Notes under the pieces: model-generated
Told to the model about the DNA's origin: nothing
What the model saw: the letters and a program-made list of their open reading frames with translations, nothing else
Databases searched by the model: none
NCBI GenBank assembly: GCA_014654705.1
Contig: JACVZY010000111.1
Location: 1 to 54,784 of the forward strand
DNA from: Ignavibacteria bacterium
Lineage (GTDB): Bacteria; Bacteroidota; Ignavibacteria; Kapaibacteriales; UBA4661
DNA length: 54,784 bases
Direction of reading: 5' to 3'
Position numbers and translations under genes: made by a program
Shown here: positions 42,761-50,765 of the stretch, piece after piece
Layout: every line of letters starts with the position of its first letter
How positions within the stretch are numbered: the stretch's first letter is position 1

Positions 42761-45196
42761 ATGCTTGCAAACTACTTCAAAATCGCTTTCCGAAATCTCT
42801 GGCGGCAACGTGGTTATGCCGCTCTTAACATCATTGGGCTTGCCGTCGGCATGGCGTGTTGTTTGCTTATGATTCTCTATGTGCAGCACGAACTCTCCTT
42901 CGACCGCTTCCATGTGAATGCTGACCACATCTATCGCCTCAATCTTTCTGCAAAGATGGGTGAGATGGACGAAGTGGTAGGGGGAACACCACCACCGCTT
43001 GGGGAGCGACTCAGGCAGGATTTCCCCGAAGTGGAACGAGCTACACGAATTTTTCCCTTGCGCTCAACGCTGGTGCAATATGAAAATAATATTTTCAATG
43101 AGCCGAATGTGCTTGCAACGGATGAATATTTTTTGCAGATGTTTAGCTTCAAACTCTTGGAAGGTTCATCGAATCTTGCCTTGAAAGATCCCAAAACCGC
43201 TGTTATTACGAAAAGTACGGCTGAAAAATATTTCGGAACAGCATCCGCAATCGGAAAGACACTGCTTTTAGGTAATGAAAAGCGGGAATTCAAAGTTATT
43301 GGAGTTGTGGAAAACCCGCCTTCCAACGCACATTTTTCGTTTGGTATTCTTACGTCGCTTTCATCGTACTATGTTGTAACAAATGTGTTTGATTGGAGTT
43401 GGGTTTGGTGCCAACTCGTTACCTACGTGCAATTGCGCGAAGGAGCTTCTGCCACTGCGCTGGAGGCGAAATTCCCTCAGATGGTTGAGAAATATGCACC
43501 TGCAGCATTTGAGCGCATAGGACAGTCTTTTGCTGAAGTCAAAAAACAGGGCGGTCACTGGGATTTTTCATTGTTGCCCTTGACCGCGATTCATCTCCAT
43601 TCCGACCGCGTTGAAAACCCGCTAGGCGAGACCGGAAGCATTGTCTATGTCTATATGTTCTCTGCTGTTGCGGTGCTAATAATTGTTTTGGCGTGTATCA
43701 ATTTTATGAATCTCGCCACTGCTCGCGCTGCACGTCGCTCAAAGGAAGTGGGTATTCGCAAGTCGCTGGGTGTTTCCAGAAAATATTTGGTCGCACAGTT
43801 TTTGGCAGAATCACTGTTGGCAAGTGTTTTGGCAGCTGTGTGCGCTTTGTGCCTGATAGAATTATTTTTGCAGCCCTTCAATACGCTTTCCGGTAAAGCA
43901 CTCCGATTAGATTTTATGGGAAATCCTCTGCTTACCGTGAGCATACTTGCGCTGACGGTGCTTGTTGGGTTTGCTGCTGGGCTGTATCCTGCCTTGTATT
44001 TGTCGTCTGTCAAACCGGTAGATGTGCTTGCAGGGAAATTGCGTCTTGGTGTGCGCAGTGCCGGGTTGCGAAATGGTCTTGTAGTCTTTCAATTTGCCAC
44101 TTCGGTCATGCTCATAGCTTCGACGATTCTTGTGTATTCGCAAATGGACTTTGTGCGCACGATGAACGTAGGATTTGACCGCGAAAATGTGATTGTAATT
44201 GGTAACGCAAACAGGCTTGGGCAAAAAGCAGAGAGCTTCAAGCAAAGCCTTCTAGCTCAATCATCCATCGCAAAGGTGAGCTATTCCACAACGATTCCCG
44301 GTCGCGGTTCTTTTGTTGATTTCTACAAACCGGAAGCCGCTCCACTCAAAGACTTGACACTTTCTTCGTACTTAGCGGATGAAGATCTTGTTCCGACGCT
44401 TGGAATGAAAATCATCAAAGGAAGCAATTTCTCGAAAGAAAATCTTGCTGACTGCCAAAGTGGTGTGCTGCTCAACGAGGAAGCCGCCAAAAAAATCGGC
44501 TGGTCGGATCCGATTGGTCAATACATCACCTATCCGGGTGGAAATAATAGCAAGTTTAAGGTGATTGGTATTTTGAAGGATTTTAATTCAGAATCACTGC
44601 GTACTGCTATTGCACCGTTTGCTGTGTTCCACGAGGCATCGAAAACATATAGCATTCGCTCTTCGTGTGTGGTCGTGCGGGTTCGTGCGGGACAAACGCG
44701 GGCTGCGGTCGAAATTCTTGAGCGCCAATGGAAGCAGTTCACAGGAGATTCCGCGCTGGATTATACCTTCTTGGACGAAGATTTTGACCGCCAATACCGC
44801 TCGGAGCAACGCTTAGGGCAGGTATTGGGAGTGTTTACAGCGATTGCGATTGTCATTGCGTGTTTGGGACTTTTTGGTTTGGCAGCATATATCGCCGAGC
44901 AGCGCACGAAGGAAATCGGTATTCGCAAAGTGCTGGGAGCGTCCGTTGGCAGCATTATCGGGCTTTTGAGTAGAGATTTTCTAAAGCTTGTCGCAATTGC
45001 TATCGTAGTAGCAGTACCGCTTGCATGGTACGGGATGAATCGCTGGCTGCAAGATTTTGCTTACCGCGTGAACATTACAGCATGGATGTTTCTCCTTGCC
45101 GGAGGTCTTGCGCTGGTGATAGCATTTGCAACCGTTGCTGGACAGGCATGGCGGGCAGCTCGGGCAAATCCCGTGAATGCACTCAGAAGCGAGTAA
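42761..45196 (+). CDS. FtsX/MacB-type ABC exporter permease (permease 3)
   Basis: The 811-residue protein begins MLANYFKIAFRNLWRQRGYA. It shows the same double-FtsX architecture as its neighbours: helix near 20-42, periplasmic MacB-like domain, three helices with NLATARAARRSKEVGIRKSLGVSRKYL (about 315-345), second periplasmic domain, then three C-terminal helices introduced by RTKEIGIRKVLGASVGSII. It ends ARANPVNALRSE. No ATPase accompanies it, so it may share the ATPases encoded at 31803-33194 or others elsewhere. It probably belongs to the transcript that starts at promoter C. Confidence 0.92.
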   Translation: MLANYFKIAFRNLWRQRGYAALNIIGLAVGMACCLLMILYVQHELSFDRFHVNADHIYRLNLSAKMGEMDEVVGGTPPPLGERLRQDFPEVERATRIFPLRSTLVQYENNIFNEPNVLATDEYFLQMFSFKLLEGSSNLALKDPKTAVITKSTAEKYFGTASAIGKTLLLGNEKREFKVIGVVENPPSNAHFSFGILTSLSSYYVVTNVFDWSWVWCQLVTYVQLREGASATALEAKFPQMVEKYAPAAFERIGQSFAEVKKQGGHWDFSLLPLTAIHLHSDRVENPLGETGSIVYVYMFSAVAVLIIVLACINFMNLATARAARRSKEVGIRKSLGVSRKYLVAQFLAESLLASVLAAVCALCLIELFLQPFNTLSGKALRLDFMGNPLLTVSILALTVLVGFAAGLYPALYLSSVKPVDVLAGKLRLGVRSAGLRNGLVVFQFATSVMLIASTILVYSQMDFVRTMNVGFDRENVIVIGNANRLGQKAESFKQSLLAQSSIAKVSYSTTIPGRGSFVDFYKPEAAPLKDLTLSSYLADEDLVPTLGMKIIKGSNFSKENLADCQSGVLLNEEAAKKIGWSDPIGQYITYPGGNNSKFKVIGILKDFNSESLRTAIAPFAVFHEASKTYSIRSSCVVVRVRAGQTRAAVEILERQWKQFTGDSALDYTFLDEDFDRQYRSEQRLGQVLGVFTAIAIVIACLGLFGLAAYIAEQRTKEIGIRKVLGASVGSIIGLLSRDFLKLVAIAIVVAVPLAWYGMNRWLQDFAYRVNITAWMFLLAGGLALVIAFATVAGQAWRAARANPVNALRSE

Positions 45197-45269
45197 CAAT
45201 TTCAAAGTAATTGTATAGAGATATTGAATTCAAGTAGTCACAATTTCTCAATCTTTTGTGAAAGTATTC

Positions 45270-47663
45270 ATGCTGACCAACTACCTTAAACTCGCCTTCA
45301 GAAGCCTTCTTCGGCAAAAAGGTTATTCTGCTATCACCATTCTTGGACTTGCAGTCGGCATTTCTTCGTGCTTGCTGCTTTGGCTTTTTGTGAGCAACGA
45401 ACTGAGCTATGATACGCAGCACAGCAAAAGCGAAAGGCTCTACCGAGTTACTTCCCAAATGACGCTTTCCGGGGAAACAATGGCATTAGCAAGAAGCTCG
45501 TGGATGATTTCTCCGGTGCTGAAGAAAGATTATCCTGAAATCGAAGAGGCTGTCCACCTTGTGCCGATGCAGAAACAAACGGCATGGTATGGCGATAAGG
45601 TCTTTCAATATGAAAAAACGTGGTTTACTGAAGCAGCTTTCTTCAAAATGTTTGATTACTCGTTCATTGAAGGAAATCCTTTGACCGCGCTTGCCGAGCC
45701 GTATTGTGTAGTTATTACCGATGAGGTAGCCAAGCAGTATTTTGGTACGACGCAAGGAGTTCTTGGAAAAATGCTACAATTCAGCAAGTCGCCGTATAAA
45801 ATTACCGGTGTTGTGAAGAATCAGCCAAATTCCTCGCATCTTGTCTGGGAAATGCTTTTATCCTCAAGCTCAATGCCGAAGCCATTTGTTGAGCAACTTG
45901 AACACGATTGGTTTTATATGGCGCAATTTAACTACATCCTCTTCCGCGATGTGGGCAAGCGCCAAGGCTTTGAGGCAAAGTTAGAACAAATTCACGAAAA
46001 ATATGTTCTGCCATTTTTAAGTGCTGAAAAGGTGCAGGGCAATGTTACATACAGCTTACAACCTGTGCGTGATATTCACTTCAATACAACATTGCAATTC
46101 GATGTGACAGAAATAACAAATAAATCCTTTCTCACTATTTTAAGTTTGATAGGAATTTTCCTGCTTCTTGTTGCGTGCATCAATTACATGAACCTTGCCA
46201 CAGCGCGTTCGATGAAACGTGCAAAAGACGTAGCAGTTCGCAAGACCATCGGTGCAGAACGCTTTCATCTTATTGGGCAATTTATTGGTGAATCGCTGAT
46301 GCTAACAATGATTGCGGTTGTGCTGGCATTTGTACTGGCAGAAATGCTGTTACCGACATTTAATTCGTTGACGGGGAAATCGCTCACTATTGCCCTGACC
46401 CCGCAATTTTTCTTATTGCTTCTTGGTTTGGTTGTTTTTATCGGTGTTCTCTCCGGGAGCTATCCGGCTTTGTATTTATCTGGGTTCAAACCGATTGACG
46501 TAATAAAAAGCTCACGCGCCCCGAAAGGTTCGGCAGCACTGGTGCGTAAGACACTGGTAGTGGTACAGTTCAGCATTTCCATTGCGCTTATTATTGCTAC
46601 GGGTGTTGTTTATATGCAAATGCGGTTTATGAAAAACAAAGATTTGGGCTTTTCCAAGGAGCAGACCCTCGTGCTCAAAGTGCCGTTGCAAGACAGTAGT
46701 GTAACGAGTAGTTTGCAACTCATCAAAAATGAATTTTTGCAGAATAGTTCTATCACCAAAGTAGCGGGATGTAGTAATGTTCCGGGAACACCATTCGGAC
46801 AGATTTTGCAATTTATCCAAACAGAAACAGGCAAAGAAGAACGAGCAATGCACACGATGGTTGTGGATGAAGACTTGCTGCCAATGTTGGAGGTAAAAAT
46901 GCAAATGGGGCGTGGTTTTTCAAAAGAATTTCCGGCAGACAAACAGCGCGGTTTCATTGTCAACGAAGCTGCTGTGCGGGCTTTTGGTTGGAAAAAGCCA
47001 CTTGGCATGAGCATCGAAAATGGTTTGGGATATTCAGGAGAAATTATCGGTGTGGTGAAAGACTTCAATTTTAGTTCGTTGCATAGTCCCATCGAGCCAC
47101 TTGTCATACTACTCACTCAGCAAACACCAGCATTTTTGATGATGAAAGTGCGCCCGGAAAATATTGCCGGAACTGTGGCTTTTGTCGAAGAGCGTTGGCG
47201 GAAGTTTTCGAGGCGCTACCCGATAGAGCATTACTTTTTGGACGACCACTTCAACAAACAATATCGCAATGAAGAACGTTTGCAGACGGTGTTTATTTAT
47301 TTTGCCAGCGTTACAGTGATCATTGCTTGTTTAGGATTATTCGGGCTTGCCGCATACTCGGCAGAGCAGCGTACAAAAGAAATCGGCATCCGAAAAGTAC
47401 TTGGCGCATCCGATGTCGGAATAATTGGTTTGCTTTCAAAAGACTTTTTGAAACTGGTAGTCGTTGCTATTCTCATCGCCACGCCACTTGCATACTGGGC
47501 GGCGGGCAAGTGGCTTCAAGACTTCGCCTATCGGGTAGATTTGAGCGCGGGAGTATTTGTGCTGGCTGGAGCGATGGCAGTGCTGATTGCCTTTGCAACC
47601 GTTGCTTCGCAAGCATGGCGGGCAGCGAGGGCAAATCCCGTGCATGCACTCAGAAGCGAGTAG
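45270..47663 (+). CDS. FtsX/MacB-type ABC exporter permease (permease 4)
   Basis: The protein has 797 residues from ATG 45270 (MLTNYLKLAFRSLLRQKGYS, aligned with its relatives); a GTG at 45258 is also in frame. The architecture is the standard double FtsX form with NLATARSMKRAKDVAVRKTIGAERFHL at the first FtsX domain and RTKEIGIRKVLGASDVGII at the second. Its last 149 bases of coding sequence (47511-47659) are 98-99% identical to the end of permease 5, which implies recent exchange. It lies 73 bp after permease 3. Confidence 0.92.
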   Translation: MLTNYLKLAFRSLLRQKGYSAITILGLAVGISSCLLLWLFVSNELSYDTQHSKSERLYRVTSQMTLSGETMALARSSWMISPVLKKDYPEIEEAVHLVPMQKQTAWYGDKVFQYEKTWFTEAAFFKMFDYSFIEGNPLTALAEPYCVVITDEVAKQYFGTTQGVLGKMLQFSKSPYKITGVVKNQPNSSHLVWEMLLSSSSMPKPFVEQLEHDWFYMAQFNYILFRDVGKRQGFEAKLEQIHEKYVLPFLSAEKVQGNVTYSLQPVRDIHFNTTLQFDVTEITNKSFLTILSLIGIFLLLVACINYMNLATARSMKRAKDVAVRKTIGAERFHLIGQFIGESLMLTMIAVVLAFVLAEMLLPTFNSLTGKSLTIALTPQFFLLLLGLVVFIGVLSGSYPALYLSGFKPIDVIKSSRAPKGSAALVRKTLVVVQFSISIALIIATGVVYMQMRFMKNKDLGFSKEQTLVLKVPLQDSSVTSSLQLIKNEFLQNSSITKVAGCSNVPGTPFGQILQFIQTETGKEERAMHTMVVDEDLLPMLEVKMQMGRGFSKEFPADKQRGFIVNEAAVRAFGWKKPLGMSIENGLGYSGEIIGVVKDFNFSSLHSPIEPLVILLTQQTPAFLMMKVRPENIAGTVAFVEERWRKFSRRYPIEHYFLDDHFNKQYRNEERLQTVFIYFASVTVIIACLGLFGLAAYSAEQRTKEIGIRKVLGASDVGIIGLLSKDFLKLVVVAILIATPLAYWAAGKWLQDFAYRVDLSAGVFVLAGAMAVLIAFATVASQAWRAARANPVHALRSE
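47511..47659 (+). repeat. Near-identical 149-bp tract shared with 50258-50406
   Basis: The 3' end of permease 4 matches the 3' end of permease 5 at 147 of 149 positions by eye (differences lie in the GCG/GGC region at 47541-47550), while the upstream parts of the two genes are clearly diverged. The offset is a constant 2747 bp. This is the mark of recent gene conversion or unequal exchange. Confidence 0.85.
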
Positions 47664-47731
47664 GATAATCCCTTTGTGAAAACATTCTTTCTCAACACAT
47701 TTTTCCAACAAAACCATTCGAAGCTTGTACC

Positions 47732-47989
47732 ATGAATGCTTTTTCTGTACATCTGCCAAGCCCAACCGAAAATCAGAATGTTGAAATTTCGGTGAAGGTC
47801 AACGGCGCTACGCTTGATTTTCAGTACCCTGTGGAATTTTTTAATCTACATGACCACGGTTTTCCCAAAATTTCGCGGGCAAATTGCATTCGCGATATAC
47901 TTGCGGAATACGACGCGAATTGGGATACTTTTCAAGTTTCGCCCGTGGATGAAGACCGCATCGCTATTACGTTTCGTAAGAAGCGGTAG
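47732..47989 (+). CDS. 85-residue soluble protein of unknown function, copy 2
   Basis: A paralogue of the protein at 42446. Of 85 residues, 71 are identical; the central VEISVKVNGATLDFQY and the C-terminal NWDTFQVSPVDEDRIAITFR tracts are unchanged, and the differences cluster in residues 3-12 and 33-62. It lies between permeases 4 and 5, 39 bp upstream of the latter. The conservation of sequence and position argues that it is expressed and functional. No family was recognised; binding to the cytoplasmic side of the permeases is only a guess. Confidence 0.78.
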   Translation: MNAFSVHLPSPTENQNVEISVKVNGATLDFQYPVEFFNLHDHGFPKISRANCIRDILAEYDANWDTFQVSPVDEDRIAITFRKKR

Positions 47990-48028
47990 GCTATTTTGCT
48001 CAGAAATTACAATTCAAAAAGGAATTTT

Positions 48029-50410
48029 ATGCTTCAAAACTATCTTAAAATTGCATTCCGCAATTTGTACCGCAATAAGCTGTATTCCGCAATGAACATC
48101 ATCGGCTTCGCGCTTGGGATTGCGTGCTGTTTGGCGATTATGCTCTGGGTACAGTATGAATGGAGCTTCAACCGTTTTCACTCAAAACTCGACCGCATCC
48201 ACAGTGTGATGCGGGCACAGCCTCTGCTTGGTGAAGTAAAGGTAAGCAGCTCTATTTCGGGCGCATTCGCCGATGCTGCAATGTCCGACATCCCTCAGAT
48301 TGAGAGCGTTGTACAGGTTTCTGAAGAGCAGAACGTATTTGCTGTTAAAAAAAATATATTCCGCGCGCAAGGTGTGTTCTCCTATTCAGCCATTTTTACA
48401 ATGTTTGATTTTCCACTTCTTGCCGGGAATCCTGCGATAGCACTCGACGAACCTAATTCTGTAGCGCTTTCGGAGAGCCTTGCACGAAAATTGTTTGGCT
48501 CGGTAGATGTAGCATCAATTATTGGGAAAACAGTGCGGGCAGATGCAGCCGTAGATTGCAAGGTGTCTGCAGTCTTCCGCGATATTCCAAAAAATTCCAC
48601 CCTTCGCTTTGAGTACGCGATGTCGCTCAAACAGTTCATCCAGAATAATCCAGGAGCGCAACGTTGGGACAATGCTTGGTTTAGGACGTTCATTCTTCTG
48701 CGCGAAGGATCAACTGTGGTAAATGTTAATGCTGACCTAAAGGATATTCTGGCACGAAAAGGAAATATTCGTGACGGTCAAATACTATTTACCCAACCCT
48801 TTGCTGAAGTGCACCTTTACAATGATTTTCAAAGCGGCGTTACCCAGAGTGGTAAGCAAGGAGGCAGAATAGAGACGGTTCAGCTGTTTCTTACCATTGC
48901 CGGAATAGTACTCGTTCTGGCGTGTGTGAACTTTATGAATCTCTCAACGGCGCAATCGGTTGGGCGTTCCAAAGAAATCGGTATTCGCAAATCTGTTGGC
49001 GCAGCACGCTCACAACTTATCGCGCAGAGTCTTGGTGAATCAGTGTTGATGGCGCTGGTAGCGCTTCCGCTCGCATTACTGTTGGTGGAAATTGCACTTC
49101 CCGCCATGAATAATCTTCTGGGTGAAAGTCTTCGGATACCGTTTGCAAATGCGCTGTTTTGGCTTGTGCTGTTTGCTTTCGGTATAGTCGTAGGAGTTCT
49201 TGCTGGCTTGTATCCAGCCTTCATATTGTCGTCCTTTGCTACTGTGAATATTCTTAAAGGGACAATGAAATCTGGCCCGCGAGCGGTGTTGTTTCGACGT
49301 GGTCTGGTTGTTGCAGAGTTTGCCGTTGCGGTAGCATTTATTGCTGGAGCGCTTGTGGTCGTGCAGCAACTTGAGTTTATTAAAACAAAAAATCTGGGAT
49401 TGAACCGAGAAAATGTAATTTCTTTTTCGGTGAATATTCCCGCAGACCGCTTTGCTACTTGGAAGAATGAAATGAAGTCGCAAGGGGTAATTACAAGCAT
49501 TGCCGGAGGTGATGCGGCATCTCCCTTACAGCTTCACAGCAGCACAAGCGCAATGCACTGGAAAGGACAATTGCCAAATGAAAAAATGAACATCTTCCAT
49601 CTGCACGGCGACAATGATTTTATTAGTCTATTGGGGATTCACATTAAGGCCGGACGTGGCTTTTCCTCAACATTTCCGGCGGATACTGCGAATTACATTA
49701 TCAACGAAACCTGCGCACGGGCTATGCACCTCGACAATCCCGTTGGCGAAACCCTGCGGTGGGGAAGTGGTCAACATTCCCAGATTGGTATCATCGTGGG
49801 TGTCGTAGAGGATTTCCATTTCAAATCCATGCACGATGCTATTGAACCTATGATGTTTACTTACGGAAGCACCCCGAGCCGAGTATTTGTGCGTCTTGCT
49901 GATGGTAGAATCGAAGAGGGCTTGAGCGTCCTTAGAAGCAGTTTTGCGCAATATCAACCCGGATTACCCTTTACGTATCAATTTTTAGACGAAGAATTCG
50001 CTGAAATGTACAAATCTGAAACAATGATTAGCCGCCTAGCGCTTGTGTTTGCTGGATTAGCAATAGCAATTTGCTGCTTGGGTCTGTTCGGTTTGTCGGT
50101 GTTCACGGCGGAATCGCGCACGAAAGAAATTGGTGTTCGTAAGGTCTTGGGTGCATCTGCTGCAAGCATTATTCGGCTTTTGAACAAAGACTTTCTTTTA
50201 TTGGTCGGTATTGCTATTGTTATTGCACTGCCGATTGCGTGGTATAGCATGAACGCTTGGCTTCAAGACTTCGCCTATCGGGTAGATTTGGGCGCTGGAG
50301 TATTTGTGCTGGCTGGAGCGATGGCAGTGCTGATTGCCTTTGCAACCGTTGCTTCGCAAGCATGGCGGGCAGCGAGGGCAAATCCCGTGCATGCACTCAG
50401 AAGCGAATAA
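48029..50410 (+). CDS. FtsX/MacB-type ABC exporter permease (permease 5)
   Basis: The protein has 793 residues from ATG 48029 (MLQNYLKIAFRNLYRNKLYS) with an AAAAGGA ribosome site; the frame is open from 47996. It has double FtsX architecture, NLSTAQSVGRSKEIGIRKSVGAARSQL at the first domain and RTKEIGVRKVLGASAASII at the second. The C-terminus is almost identical to permease 4 (149-bp shared tract). It closes the transcript from promoter C: paired site D, which could also act as a terminator, starts 27 bp after its stop. Confidence 0.92.
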   Translation: MLQNYLKIAFRNLYRNKLYSAMNIIGFALGIACCLAIMLWVQYEWSFNRFHSKLDRIHSVMRAQPLLGEVKVSSSISGAFADAAMSDIPQIESVVQVSEEQNVFAVKKNIFRAQGVFSYSAIFTMFDFPLLAGNPAIALDEPNSVALSESLARKLFGSVDVASIIGKTVRADAAVDCKVSAVFRDIPKNSTLRFEYAMSLKQFIQNNPGAQRWDNAWFRTFILLREGSTVVNVNADLKDILARKGNIRDGQILFTQPFAEVHLYNDFQSGVTQSGKQGGRIETVQLFLTIAGIVLVLACVNFMNLSTAQSVGRSKEIGIRKSVGAARSQLIAQSLGESVLMALVALPLALLLVEIALPAMNNLLGESLRIPFANALFWLVLFAFGIVVGVLAGLYPAFILSSFATVNILKGTMKSGPRAVLFRRGLVVAEFAVAVAFIAGALVVVQQLEFIKTKNLGLNRENVISFSVNIPADRFATWKNEMKSQGVITSIAGGDAASPLQLHSSTSAMHWKGQLPNEKMNIFHLHGDNDFISLLGIHIKAGRGFSSTFPADTANYIINETCARAMHLDNPVGETLRWGSGQHSQIGIIVGVVEDFHFKSMHDAIEPMMFTYGSTPSRVFVRLADGRIEEGLSVLRSSFAQYQPGLPFTYQFLDEEFAEMYKSETMISRLALVFAGLAIAICCLGLFGLSVFTAESRTKEIGVRKVLGASAASIIRLLNKDFLLLVGIAIVIALPIAWYSMNAWLQDFAYRVDLGAGVFVLAGAMAVLIAFATVASQAWRAARANPVHALRSE
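50258..50406 (+). repeat. Near-identical 149-bp tract shared with 47511-47659
   Basis: Partner of the tract at 47511-47659 in permease 4, with two visible differences. It codes for the last membrane helix and the C-terminal ARANPVHALRSE of permease 5. Confidence 0.85.
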
Positions 50411-50436
50411 GCCAAATCGTGATACATCAATTTTGC

Positions 50437-50473
50437 TGTCCGCAAATGAACATTCATTGTTCACCTGCGGACA
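50437..50473 (+). promoter_or_regulatory. Paired activator site D (two 16-bp palindromes, 5-bp spacer)
   Basis: TGTCCGCAAATGAACA (50437-50452) and TGTTCACCTGCGGACA (50458-50473) repeat the layout of site C, followed by a run of T (CAGTTTTTT). It lies between permeases 5 and 6, so it may also end the upstream transcript. The TTTGGCAC element is 62 bp downstream, the same distance as for site C. Confidence 0.78.
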
Positions 50474-50535
50474 GTTTTTTGTTTCTACCGAGACAGGGAT
50501 TCTTGGAAAGGCTCATCAATCCTCACCTTGTTCGT

Positions 50536-50555
50536 TTGGCACGCTTTTGCCTAGT
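50536..50555 (+). promoter_or_regulatory. Candidate sigma-54-type promoter D
   Basis: TTTGGCACGCTTTTGCCTAG is the best sigma-54-like match in the window: TGGCACG and TTTTGC are both present, with GG-N9-GC spacing, one base shorter than the usual N10. It lies 62 bp after paired site D and about 200 bp before permease 6. Confidence 0.65.
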
Positions 50556-50765
50556 TTCTGGAAATAAACAATTTTCAAAGCACCGTCGCAAGGTCGAAAT
50601 TCATTGCTTCGCAAAAAGAAAGAAGAGTTTGCGACTGATGCGTTGATGAATGCGCGGGACATTTGTTCATATAATTATTACGTCTTCAACAGTAATCATA
50701 ACGTTCAAAAAATCAGTTAAACAATTCATAAAACTAAACTTTCATCACTAATTATCAAAAGTACC

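Noticed and set aside
47511-50406. Idea that the two near-identical tracts are ends of a mobile element
   Set aside because: The tracts are coding sequence in frame at the 3' ends of two homologous genes, with no target duplications or terminal repeats; gene conversion is simpler.
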